A DNA stretch of 64,000 nucleotides, taken from contig NZ_FOMK01000004.1 in the NCBI RefSeq assembly GCF_900112615.1, forward strand, positions 558,001 to 622,000, read 5' to 3'. This DNA comes from Chitinophaga sp. CF118. Its GTDB lineage: Bacteria > Bacteroidota > Bacteroidia > Chitinophagales > Chitinophagaceae. Every line of letters starts with the position of its first letter. The stretch's first letter is position 1. The notes below the pieces were generated by a model, which saw only the letters and a program-made list of their open reading frames with translations, was not told the DNA's origin and did no database searches. The position numbers were made by a program, and so were the translations under genes. Positions 9,917 through 18,177 of the stretch are shown here, in pieces.

Positions 9917-9932
9917 TGTGATATACATCACA
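9917..9932. promoter_or_regulatory. CRP/FNR-type operator palindrome
   Basis: TGTGATATACATCACA matches the TGTGA-N6-TCACA consensus exactly. It sits between the divergent Crp/Fnr-family gene (start about 9882) and the DJ-1/PfpI gene (start 9998), 45 bp upstream of the -7 box of the latter. Confidence 0.75.
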
Positions 9933-9952
9933 TCAAAAGAGTGAGGTAGGTC

Positions 9953-9985
9953 ATTGTATACAGCCCTGTATCCGGCTTAGCTTTG
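9953..9985 (+). promoter_or_regulatory. Bacteroidota-type promoter for the DJ-1/PfpI gene
   Basis: TAGCTTTG at 9978-9985 matches the TAnnTTTG -7 consensus. ATTG at 9953-9956 is a partial -33 element with a 21-bp spacer (usual 19-20). Transcription would start a few bases before the ATG at 9998, giving a very short leader. Confidence 0.5.
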
Positions 9986-9997
9986 TGAAAAAAATAT

Positions 9998-10741
9998 ATG
10001 AAAATGAAAGTTGCATACGTGATGGCATTATTAGCGTTGATAACGCATCAGGCTTTTAGTCAGTCGCCCAAAAAGGTGCTTATTGTTGTTACTTCTTTCA
10101 GTGATCTGAAAGATGGCGGCAAAACAGGTCTCTGGCTGGAAGAATTTACCACTCCTTATTACCTGCTGACGGAAAAAGGTGTTCAGTTAACCATCGCTTC
10201 TCCTAAAGGCGGGAAAGCACCCATAGATCCAAGAAGTACTTCCGATAATTTCCTTACTCCTTCAGCAAAGAAATTCCTTGGTGATGCTGCTGCTCAGGAA
10301 AGACTAAATAATACAGTGGCATTGAGTACTGTCAATGCAAAGGACTACGATGCCATATTTTATCCCGGCGGACATGGACCTATGTGGGATCTTCCACAAA
10401 ATGCATACTCCATTAAATTAATACAATCCTTTTATGAAGCAGGGAAACCGGTGGCGCTGGTATGTCATGCCCCGGCAGCACTGAAAAACGTAAAGGATAA
10501 GAAAGGGGAATACCTGATTAAAGGAAAGACTGTAGCCGGGTTCACCAATAGCGAAGAACAGGCAGCACAAACAGTTGGAATAGTTCCCTTCCTTCTCGAA
10601 GATATGCTGAAGGAAAGAGGAGCTAAATATGAAAAAGGAGCTGACTGGTCGGCCTTTGCGGTACAGGATGGTTTGCTGATAACCGGCCAGAATCCGGCTT
10701 CAGCACAACTGGTTGCTGAAAAGCTGATAAAAGTCCTCTAG
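9998..10741 (+). CDS. Exported DJ-1/PfpI-family protein (type 1 glutamine amidotransferase-like)
   Basis: The 247-residue protein has a signal peptide (MKMKVAYVMALLALITHQAFSQ) and a full DJ-1/PfpI fold: KKVLIVVTSF at the start, the nucleophile-elbow cysteine in LVCHAPAAL and the FYPGGHGPMWD glycine motif. The closest family style is HchA/Hsp31-like, whose members act as glyoxalase III/deglycase or chaperone; a periplasmic location would be unusual for those. The gene is divergent from a Crp/Fnr regulator and has its own -7 box, so it is likely controlled by that regulator. A very long perfect hairpin follows it. Confidence 0.85.
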   Translation: MKMKVAYVMALLALITHQAFSQSPKKVLIVVTSFSDLKDGGKTGLWLEEFTTPYYLLTEKGVQLTIASPKGGKAPIDPRSTSDNFLTPSAKKFLGDAAAQERLNNTVALSTVNAKDYDAIFYPGGHGPMWDLPQNAYSIKLIQSFYEAGKPVALVCHAPAALKNVKDKKGEYLIKGKTVAGFTNSEEQAAQTVGIVPFLLEDMLKERGAKYEKGADWSAFAVQDGLLITGQNPASAQLVAEKLIKVL

Positions 10742-10792
10742 TAGGTGAATACTGTTAAAATAGTATGTAAACGGGGATCGATCAGGAATTAA

Positions 10793-10875
10793 TCAGGAAT
10801 TGAAAAGGCTCATCCTACGTTCATCCTACGTTTTTAACGTAGGATGAACGTAGGATGAGCCTTTTCAATTCCTGA
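10793..10875. repeat. 40-bp perfect inverted repeat (long hairpin) with internal 11-bp direct repeats
   Basis: Bases 10793-10832 are exactly complementary to 10836-10875, leaving only a three-base TTT loop. Each arm holds two tandem copies of an 11-bp unit (CATCCTACGTT). A further direct repeat of ATCAGGAATT overlaps the left edge (10781-10800). It lies between convergent genes and could act as a bidirectional terminator, but neither side has a strong T-tract. Confidence 0.9.
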
Positions 10876-10944
10876 CTGGTTACTATCTGTAGCCTGAAAC
10901 AAGTATATTCAATTACTATCTAAGAAGAGAGTGAATTTTTGCTA

Positions 10945-11352
10945 TCATTTTATAAAAACAGTATCTGTAGAATGAATTACTCCATTTGATATTTTAGCAT
11001 CACGTCCATGAATAGCAGCACTACCAATATTTACTGTACCATTTTTCACTTCCACTATTAACTCATTACCGTTTATTGTTTTCAATCTGTCGCCATCTTT
11101 CAAATCCTTGAAAGTGACAATTCCGCTCACTATATGATTATTCATCAGATCGGTAAGCTTCAGTTTATTTTGTGGTTCCAGAAGGTTATTCATGAGCCCT
11201 TTTTCCAGTTTTTCAAAAGCAAGATCAAAAGGTGCAAAAAAAGTGAAAGGACCTGTGCTGCTTAGTAACTGGTCCAGGTCTGAAGAGTGTATACCTTTTT
11301 TTAGCGTTTTCAGGTTTTTATCTGTGTTAACAACCTGTGTGATATTTGACAT
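10945..11352 (-). CDS. Fasciclin-domain protein
   Basis: The 135-residue protein is essentially one FAS1 domain: SSDLDQLLSSTGPFTFFAPFDLAFEKL (H1/FAP motif region), then a short H2 motif (LMNNHIVSGIV) and a C-terminal NGVIHSTDTVF ending. FAS1 domains mediate adhesion or protein binding, and most bacterial ones are secreted. Here no signal peptide is visible from the ATG at 11352, so it may be cytoplasmic or exported by another route. It is convergent with the DJ-1/PfpI gene and stands as a single transcription unit upstream of the encapsulin operon. Confidence 0.85.
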   Translation of the reverse strand: MSNITQVVNTDKNLKTLKKGIHSSDLDQLLSSTGPFTFFAPFDLAFEKLEKGLMNNLLEPQNKLKLTDLMNNHIVSGIVTFKDLKDGDRLKTINGNELIVEVKNGTVNIGSAAIHGRDAKISNGVIHSTDTVFIK

Positions 11353-11473
11353 AATATTAATTTACCTACCGATAGTATAACCGGCAACAACAAAAGGTAC
11401 GCTTAATAGGGCCAAATACAGATAAATACTTAAATATCATCGGCTTGCCGGGCAAACCGCTATAAATTTGGTG

Positions 11474-13234
11474 TTACCTTTTTGCTGCTTTTAGTTGCAA
11501 TAAAGTGGTAACTAAAAGATCAACATCCGCACAGGTATTGTAAAATGCCAGTGATGGCCTTACTGTGCTTTCCACTCCAAACCGTCGCAGGATTGGCTGA
11601 GCGCAATGATGGCCGGTTCTTACTGCAATACCCTCTTTATTCAATGCCTGCCCTACCTGGTCGTTGGAATAGCCCTGCAGGATAAAAGAAAGCACACTAG
11701 CCTTTTCTCTGGCAGTACCAATTAATTGAAGTCCGGGCACCTGTTTCAGTAAAGGGGTGGCATATTCCAGTAAATAATGCTCGTACAAAGCAATATTGTC
11801 AATACCCAGTTTGCTTACATAATCAATGGCAGCACCCAACCCCACCGCATCGGCAATATTACCTGTTCCGGCTTCAAAACGGCCAGGCGCCTGATGATAT
11901 TGGGTATATTCAAACGTTACATCTTTAATCATATTACCACCACCCTGCCAGGGTTCCGTCTGATTCAACAGATCTTCCTTACCATATAATACACCTATAC
12001 CAGTAGGACCAAATACTTTGTGGCCAGAGAATACAAACCAGTCCGCATTTAAAGCCCGCACATCAGTACGCATATGTGAAACAGACTGTGCTCCGTCAAG
12101 CAATACCTTTGCACCTGCCTGGTGAGCCATTTCTATAATAGCATGCGCCGGAGTAATAGTACCAAGTGCGTTAGATACCTGTGTAAACGCAACGAGCCTG
12201 GTTTTACTGTTCAGCAATTTTGCATATTCATCCAGCAATACCTGCCCGTCGTTATCTACCGGTACCACACGTAGTTTCAGTCCTTTTTTAGCAGCCAGCT
12301 GTTGCCAGGGCACAATGTTGGCATGGTGTTCAAGATGTGTAACAATAATTTCATCACCTGCCTGCAGATATTGTTCTCCCCAGCTTTTAGCTACCAGGTT
12401 AATGCCCTCTGTAGTGCCTCGTACAAAAACAATTTCATTGGGCGAGCCTGCATTAATAAAAGTCTGCACCTTTTTACGGGCATCTTCAAACGCATCAGTA
12501 GCACGGGCAGCCAACTCATGTGCAGCACGATGAACATTGGAATTTTCGTGCTGATAAAAATAACTGATCCGGTCAATTACCTGTTTAGGCTTTTGTGTAG
12601 TGGCTGCATTATCCAGCCACACCAAAGGTTTGCCATTCACCTTTTCTGATAAAATAGGAAAATCCTTTTTGATTGTATTTACATCAAAACCCCATGATGT
12701 AGCTGTAGTTGTTTTTCCCTCAAGAAAATAATAGGCAGGCACATCCCCCCACACACGTTCTACAACAGGTAGGTTATTATCAGCAGGAATAAGCGATAAT
12801 ATGGCTTGCAGGTTAAACAGATGCGCAGGGTCGGCCTCAAAAGGCAGATACTCTTTTAACCCGAGCCCGGGGGCAAACAAGTTATTACCTGATACAGAGG
12901 AAGCACTGGCCCCTTTAAGATTTTCATCCGGGAAACCCGTTTGCGGATTTTCAATATTTATGTTATTACCATGTACAATGCCGGAAGGCGATTGCCCGCT
13001 ACCGGCAACAGAAGCAGGTATATTGCTTTCAGTAAACCCGGGGGCGGCAGCCTGGGCATTGGGCAGTACAATATCTGTACTATTTACTAAAGAATTGTTG
13101 TCCGCAAGCTGTTGTGGTAATACCTCCAGCCCTTGTATACCATTACCTGTATCTGACTGGCGAAAAAGCTGGTTGGCCAGTTGTTCCAACGCTGCCTCAT
13201 CAGGTAATTCCAGGTTATTAATATTTGTACTCAT
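11474..13234 (-). CDS. Family 2A encapsulin cargo: cysteine desulfurase with N-terminal targeting region
   Basis: The 586-residue protein is a SufS-like PLP cysteine desulfurase (residues ~186-586) fused to a ~185-residue N-terminal extension. PLP-binding lysine is Lys406 in FSGHK, catalytic cysteine is Cys544 in TGHHCA. The extension is low-complexity, rich in Asn, Pro, Ala and Gly, with a more ordered stretch at ~125-175. In characterised family 2A systems such extensions direct the enzyme into the shell. The reaction is L-cysteine to L-alanine plus persulfide sulfur. The gene overlaps the shell gene by 17 bp, so they are translated together. Known family; cargo loading here is inferred. 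Confidence 0.92.
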   Translation of the reverse strand: MSTNINNLELPDEAALEQLANQLFRQSDTGNGIQGLEVLPQQLADNNSLVNSTDIVLPNAQAAAPGFTESNIPASVAGSGQSPSGIVHGNNINIENPQTGFPDENLKGASASSVSGNNLFAPGLGLKEYLPFEADPAHLFNLQAILSLIPADNNLPVVERVWGDVPAYYFLEGKTTTATSWGFDVNTIKKDFPILSEKVNGKPLVWLDNAATTQKPKQVIDRISYFYQHENSNVHRAAHELAARATDAFEDARKKVQTFINAGSPNEIVFVRGTTEGINLVAKSWGEQYLQAGDEIIVTHLEHHANIVPWQQLAAKKGLKLRVVPVDNDGQVLLDEYAKLLNSKTRLVAFTQVSNALGTITPAHAIIEMAHQAGAKVLLDGAQSVSHMRTDVRALNADWFVFSGHKVFGPTGIGVLYGKEDLLNQTEPWQGGGNMIKDVTFEYTQYHQAPGRFEAGTGNIADAVGLGAAIDYVSKLGIDNIALYEHYLLEYATPLLKQVPGLQLIGTAREKASVLSFILQGYSNDQVGQALNKEGIAVRTGHHCAQPILRRFGVESTVRPSLAFYNTCADVDLLVTTLLQLKAAKR

Positions 13235-14144
13235 GGTAATTACCTATTTCTACATCGTCCAGTACAGCAATGGCATCATCTACCAGTACTGCCAGCGAAC
13301 AATACAATGACACTAAATAAGAGGCAATGGCTCTATCGTTAATACCCATAAAACGCACAGATAAGCCCGGTGATTGTTCACCCTGTAAGCCGGGCTGGAA
13401 AAGGCCTACTATTCCCTGTCGGCTTTCACCGGTACGCAACAAAATGATCTTTGTTTTACCTTTTTCTACAGGCAGTTTGTTAGAAGGTATTAACGGTATA
13501 CCGCGCCAGGTAAGGAATTGTGAACCGAAAAGAGATACTGTGGGTGGCGGTACACCTCTTCTGGTACATTCACGTCCAAAAGCAGCTATCGCTTGCGGAT
13601 GTAATAAAAAGAAACCTGGCTCTTTCCATACCAATGCAATCAGGTCATCCAGGTCGTCAGGTGTAGGAGATCCTTTACGGGTTTTAATTCTTTGTGATGG
13701 CACTATACTGTGTAACAGGCCATATTCCTTGTTATTGATTAACTCGCTTTCCTGCCGTTCTTTAATAGTTTCTATAGCTAAACGCAGCTGTTCGCTAATC
13801 TGATTATAGGGCTTGCTGTACAAATCAGATACCCTGGTATGCACATCTACAATTGTTTGTACTGCTGCCAGGTTGTATTCACGCGGATTTTCAATATAAT
13901 CCACAAATGTTTGCGGCAATGTATGTTCATCCCGGGCCGAGCAGTCCACTTCAATAGCACTTGCATCTTTCACTTTATTTAAGCGATATACCCCTGATTC
14001 CACAGGTACCCAGCTGAGCAGGCGGGTGAGCCATCGAGGGCTAATGGTAACCATTTGTGGTACAGTACGGGTAGCAATGGCAAGTTGCCTTGCTCCAACA
14101 TCTCCCAACGCCGTTTGCTGGTATTTACTTTTTAGATCTGCCAT
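13218..14144 (-). CDS. Family 2A encapsulin shell protein
   Basis: The 308-residue protein matches the HK97-fold family 2A encapsulin shell (SrpI-like, once called major membrane protein I). Recognisable features are the N-arm starting MADLKSKYQQTALGDVGARQLA, the central E-loop/P-domain region with RIKTRKGSPTPDDLDDL, the GRECTRRGVPPPTVSLFGSQFLTWRGIPLIPS segment, and the C-terminal ILLRTGESRQGIVGLFQPGL...GINDRAIASYLVSLYCSLAVL. Shells of this type assemble into icosahedral compartments. It is the first gene of a two-gene operon with the desulfurase cargo. A TACTTTTA box at 14167-14174 on the minus strand is a one-mismatch -7 candidate. Confidence 0.93.
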   Translation of the reverse strand: MADLKSKYQQTALGDVGARQLAIATRTVPQMVTISPRWLTRLLSWVPVESGVYRLNKVKDASAIEVDCSARDEHTLPQTFVDYIENPREYNLAAVQTIVDVHTRVSDLYSKPYNQISEQLRLAIETIKERQESELINNKEYGLLHSIVPSQRIKTRKGSPTPDDLDDLIALVWKEPGFFLLHPQAIAAFGRECTRRGVPPPTVSLFGSQFLTWRGIPLIPSNKLPVEKGKTKIILLRTGESRQGIVGLFQPGLQGEQSPGLSVRFMGINDRAIASYLVSLYCSLAVLVDDAIAVLDDVEIGNYHEYKY

Positions 14145-14521
14145 AATAAGATATTATTTATGCTTTTAAAAGTAGTTATGATTAATGCGTTCTAGAGAAA
14201 ACCGCGGAAAATGAAACATCTGAAATAGAAGAATGGTCCTGGAAAATAACAGCCCCGATACTCACCGGAAAACATTTGGGCTGTAAACACGCAGACTTAC
14301 CCTGCTAATAAAACGGTTGAACAATGGCAGAAACCAATTTGGTGTTAATAAAGCGTCTGCATCTTAAAAATAAGATAATCCGGCTGGTTTAACAATTTAT
14401 TCCTGCCGTGCGGGAGCATACCGGCCACTGGGTCATGCTGTTCTTTTGTTGCTTTATAGATAATTAAAATCAATAAACAACCATGATTAAAGCTTACTTT
14501 TAGCGATTAATAAATCCCTGC
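14145..14521. other. Divergent intergenic region, encapsulin operon / LytTR operon
   Basis: No gene is visible. TACTTTTA occurs on the minus strand at 14167-14174 (upstream of the shell gene) and on the plus strand at 14495-14502 (upstream of the LytTR regulator). Each differs from TAnnTTTG at one base and is suitably placed as a -7 element. Nothing else recognisable is seen. Confidence 0.35.
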
Positions 14522-15271
14522 ATGTACCAAATAAGAACATTAATTATCGAAGACGAGCCTGCGATAAAAAAAGAGCTGGAATGGTTGGTTTCGCAAGAAG
14601 AAAATCTAAAGTTGGAAGCCACAGCGGATACAGTTGGGGGGGCCTTACAAATCATAAAAAGCACAAAACCTGATTTAGTATTGATGGATATTCAGTTGAC
14701 CGATGGTACAGCTTTCGATATCCTGAATCAGTTGGAAGAACCTGCTTTTCACATTATTTTCATCACCGCTTATAATCATTTTGCCATAAAAGCTATTAAG
14801 TACGGAGCATTGGATTATCTTCTGAAACCAATAGATAATGAAGAGTTCTCCATAGCGATACAAAAGCTTAGAAAAATTAAACCTGCTGATTATCAGGGTC
14901 AGATTAATATTTTAAAAGAACATGGTTCGGCAAAACCTGTTGAGATGAACGCTAGCATCTGCATCACATCATTAGATTGTTTGCAAATGATACGGCTGAA
15001 TGAAATAATATATCTTTCCGGAGAGGGTTCTTACACTCAGATTCACCTTGAAAACAATAAAAAAGTAATTGCTTCCAAACCTTTAAAATATTACGAAGAC
15101 CTCCTACCCGGCGATTTTTTTATAAGAACACATCAATCCTATATCGTGAACAAAAACTTTATTGACAAATACATGAAGACAGGCGTGATGATAATGAAAG
15201 ACCTTTCTGAAATCCCTGTTGCTACGCGTAGAAAAGAGTTCATTTTAGATCACTTAAGTCCCTTTAAATAA
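14522..15271 (+). CDS. LytTR-family response regulator
   Basis: The 249-residue protein has a CheY-like receiver (~4-120) with acidic pocket IIEDE at the start and phospho-acceptor Asp56 in LVLMDIQLTDG, conserved Thr in FITAY and Lys in YLLKPI. A LytTR DNA-binding domain follows (~145-245: YLSGEGSYTQIHLENNKK, RTHQSYIVNKNFI). The stop codon and the ATG of the kinase gene share one base (TAATG at 15269-15273), so the two are translationally coupled and form a two-component pair. Confidence 0.92.
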   Translation: MYQIRTLIIEDEPAIKKELEWLVSQEENLKLEATADTVGGALQIIKSTKPDLVLMDIQLTDGTAFDILNQLEEPAFHIIFITAYNHFAIKAIKYGALDYLLKPIDNEEFSIAIQKLRKIKPADYQGQINILKEHGSAKPVEMNASICITSLDCLQMIRLNEIIYLSGEGSYTQIHLENNKKVIASKPLKYYEDLLPGDFFIRTHQSYIVNKNFIDKYMKTGVMIMKDLSEIPVATRRKEFILDHLSPFK

Positions 15272-17205
15272 TGAACAGAGTAGTTCTATTTTTCTTAACG
15301 CTTCTGGTAATTTCCTGTCAGTCGAAACCAGAAAGTGCATCAATCCCTCCGGAAGAATTATTGAAAAGGTTAGAGGTAATAAACGATAGCCTCGACCAAA
15401 ATAAACAGGTCGACAAACTCGTTTTCTGGGCAAGTAAACTCAAACAAAAAGATTTCGCTGAAAGCAGTCCAAGTTTAGCTTTTATTCATTATCAAATTGC
15501 CAAAAATCTGGCAAAAGTCAATACCGATAGTGCGAAATACCATATCAATATTGCTTTAGATCTGATAGAAAGGGAAAAGGAATTTAATGAGCTGAAATTT
15601 ACTATTTACAATGGAGCCGGGTTAATTTCAGAACTTGAAGATAAGTTCTATCAGGCAGTATATTATTTCAATAAATCTGCTGCTATAATAATGAACGATG
15701 ATTCGCTTCAAAGTAAACCTTTATCCAAGGTAATCTGCCTACTCAACGCAGCTCAGGATAATAAAAAACTAAATCAGTACCAAAAGGCCGTTCAACAAAA
15801 CCAGCTCGCGTTAAAGCTTTTGAAAAAGCTGCCAAACAACCACTACAACTACTATTTCCGGGCATATTCACAATTATTTACATCTTGTGCAGAAGGCGGC
15901 ATTTACAACAAAGATTCACTACTTGTTTATCTGAAAGAACTAAGGAACACTTCGGAGAAAACAAAAGACTTAATGCAAATCAGATTTACCAATGAAAATA
16001 CAGCAACATATTACTCATTGACCAATCAGCATGATGCTGCAATACGTTATTACAATCTGGTAAAAGAGTACGATACAGAAAATTTATTGGCCAATCCCGA
16101 AAAACAAAATGCAGTAAGAAATACCTACATCACCTTAGCAAATCTTACTGGTTTATATGTTCAAGCACGGCAATTCTCCGAAGCAGCACGCTCAATTAAG
16201 GATGCCGATAAAATAGAAGACCAACATTTACATGTACTTTCTTCTTATGAAAAATGCCTGAACAAACAGGCTAAAATGCACTATTATTTTGCTATTGGTG
16301 ATAATATCAGCGCCCAAAAAGAAGCAGACGAGCTATCAGAACTAAAAGATAACATTCTCAGAAATTCAGGCATTCAGGCAACCGAAGAGATGGCCACTAT
16401 TTACCAGTTACAATCGAAGGACAGGTCTATCCATAGTCTTAACCGAACAATTGATTATACAACACAGCGTCTTGAAAACAATAAGCTCCTGCTGTTTATT
16501 ATCGGATTACTGGCACTACTTGCAATTTCCTGGGCCATTTTGCTTTATTTTATCCAACGGCAAAAAAGACAAAAACAGGAAAAAGAGAAGATTCTACTTC
16601 AGCAACAATTGCTACGAACGCAAATGGAACCACATTTTATCTTTAATACTTTATCGGCACTGCAAAGTTTTATCCGGTTTGATGAAAAGGAAAAGTCGAT
16701 AAAATATCTAAACCAATTCAGCAAATTGCTCCGAAGCAGCTTAGAACTAAGCCGGAAAAACTATGTTCCGCTCGACGAAGAATTAGATGCCATAGAAAAC
16801 TATCTGAGCCTGCAACAAATGCGTTTCGAATATACGTTCGGATACGAAATAGCAGCACCGGATACGGATACATCAGCATTATTAATTCCGCCTATGCTGA
16901 TTCAACCTTTCGTTGAAAATGCCATTATCCATGGCATAGGTAATCATTCTGATAAAGGGTTGATATCATTAGAAATTTTCCCGCAGGAGAATCAATTGTT
17001 AGTAAAAATCACCGACAATGGAAAGGGTTATGGTAATACATCTAATGCGAAAGTTAACCATCAGTCCTTGTCGGGAACAATAGCCAAAGAGCGTTTGGAG
17101 ATATTAGCGAAAGAGAATAAAATGAAGGCTAACATAGAAATTACCTCTAGTGACCGGGGTACGAGCGTTTTGCTTACACTTCCAGTGAAAAACCTGGGGC
17201 ATTAA
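15271..17205 (+). CDS. TPR-containing LytS/YehU-type sensor histidine kinase, lipoprotein-like N-terminus
   Basis: The 644-residue protein starts with a lipobox-like signal (LLVISC, Cys16). Residues ~30-395 form TPR-like helical repeats in the periplasm, then one membrane span (~406-428), a short coiled coil, a His_kinase (PF06580) domain with His455 in MEPHFIFNTLSALQ, and an HATPase_c domain (PMLIQPFVENAIIHGI; DNGKGYG). It is the cognate kinase of the LytTR regulator directly upstream (one-base overlap). The combination of a lipoprotein signal with an internal membrane span is odd; the N-terminus may simply be an uncleaved anchor. The signal sensed is unknown. Confidence 0.9.
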   Translation: MNRVVLFFLTLLVISCQSKPESASIPPEELLKRLEVINDSLDQNKQVDKLVFWASKLKQKDFAESSPSLAFIHYQIAKNLAKVNTDSAKYHINIALDLIEREKEFNELKFTIYNGAGLISELEDKFYQAVYYFNKSAAIIMNDDSLQSKPLSKVICLLNAAQDNKKLNQYQKAVQQNQLALKLLKKLPNNHYNYYFRAYSQLFTSCAEGGIYNKDSLLVYLKELRNTSEKTKDLMQIRFTNENTATYYSLTNQHDAAIRYYNLVKEYDTENLLANPEKQNAVRNTYITLANLTGLYVQARQFSEAARSIKDADKIEDQHLHVLSSYEKCLNKQAKMHYYFAIGDNISAQKEADELSELKDNILRNSGIQATEEMATIYQLQSKDRSIHSLNRTIDYTTQRLENNKLLLFIIGLLALLAISWAILLYFIQRQKRQKQEKEKILLQQQLLRTQMEPHFIFNTLSALQSFIRFDEKEKSIKYLNQFSKLLRSSLELSRKNYVPLDEELDAIENYLSLQQMRFEYTFGYEIAAPDTDTSALLIPPMLIQPFVENAIIHGIGNHSDKGLISLEIFPQENQLLVKITDNGKGYGNTSNAKVNHQSLSGTIAKERLEILAKENKMKANIEITSSDRGTSVLLTLPVKNLGH

Positions 17206-17240
17206 TGCGGATTTAAAAGAGATCAACACGAATATCAGGT

Positions 17241-17288
17241 AATCCCTGGCGAATTTATATCTACATAAATTCACCAGGGATTTTTTTT
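17241..17288 (+). terminator. Intrinsic terminator after the LytTR/kinase operon
   Basis: A strong hairpin built from AATCCCTGG...CCAGGGATT with inner GAATTTA/TAAATTC pairing is followed by eight T residues. It lies 36 bp after the kinase stop. Confidence 0.85.
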
Positions 17289-17401
17289 AAGATTTGTATC
17301 CAGCGATTAAACTTTATAACCAAAGATGATATGCCTTCAGTAACAAAATCATATCCTATAAAGATAAAATCACTGGTGAATTTTGAAAACTTCAATTACT
17401 G

Positions 17402-18109
17402 ATGATGAATACAAACATGAAATACATCTTTCTGCTGTTGTGCATTTCTGTCATTTCCTGCACTCAAAAAATTAAGGATAGCTCACAAAAAGCTCCTGTT
17501 GTACGCGAAAAGTTAAAGGGATACATGGATAAAAATAGCAACACCTGGATATGTGAAGACTCGACGTATACAGCCGAATCGTTCGGCGACAGCCTCACGG
17601 AGTATGCCTCCGCAATGAAACTGGATGCGGAAGGAAATCCTCTTGGTATGGGGCTCATTGACCGACAAGGTACAATAATCGTTCCCATCATTTACGATGG
17701 ATTGACAGTAGGATTTACTGATAGTGTTTGCCAGGTGTACAAAGGTGACAAAAAAGGGCTGGTAAATCTTGAAGGAAAAGAAATTGTAGCACCTACCTAT
17801 AAATACATAAATGAGGGAGCTGAAGATGGTCTCTTTCGTGTGGGCAAGAATGATCTTTACGGTATGATTAACGCGAAAGGTGAAATTGTGATTCCTATAG
17901 TATATAAGGGGCTGGAAGCAGCAAATGAAGGATTGGTGGCAGTAATGATTGAGCCTCATAGATGGGGATACATCAATCACAAGAACGAAATGGTTATAAA
18001 ACCTGAATTTACCCATCATCGTAAATTTGAAAACGGAAAGGTAGTCTTGCAAAAAGCCGATGGAGAAGAATATACCGTTTACAAAGATGGAAAGGTTGAG
18101 AAAAACTGA
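17402..18109 (+). CDS. WG-repeat lipoprotein
   Basis: The 235-residue protein has a lipoprotein signal (FLLLCISVISC, lipobox Cys near 20). The body holds WG-like repeats of the form GLIDRQGTIIVPIIYDGL, GLVNLEGKEIVAPTYKYI, GMINAKGEIVIPIVYKGL and GYINHKNEMVIKPEFTH. Such repeats form an open beta-structure found in many Bacteroidota surface or periplasmic proteins of unknown role. Starts at 17402, 17405 and 17417 are all possible; the third (MKYIFLLL) gives the neatest signal peptide. It has an open upstream region and is followed 68 bp later by a TPR gene. Confidence 0.8.
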   Translation: MMNTNMKYIFLLLCISVISCTQKIKDSSQKAPVVREKLKGYMDKNSNTWICEDSTYTAESFGDSLTEYASAMKLDAEGNPLGMGLIDRQGTIIVPIIYDGLTVGFTDSVCQVYKGDKKGLVNLEGKEIVAPTYKYINEGAEDGLFRVGKNDLYGMINAKGEIVIPIVYKGLEAANEGLVAVMIEPHRWGYINHKNEMVIKPEFTHHRKFENGKVVLQKADGEEYTVYKDGKVEKN

Positions 18110-18177
18110 ACCCTTAATTGCAATATCAGGTGGTAGGTGCAACTACCAATTATATCAAAAACTACAAATAGTTAATT

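Noticed and set aside
14145..14521. Riboswitch upstream of the encapsulin or LytTR operon
   Set aside because: No conserved riboswitch motif (SAM, cobalamin, TPP or similar) could be recognised in the region.
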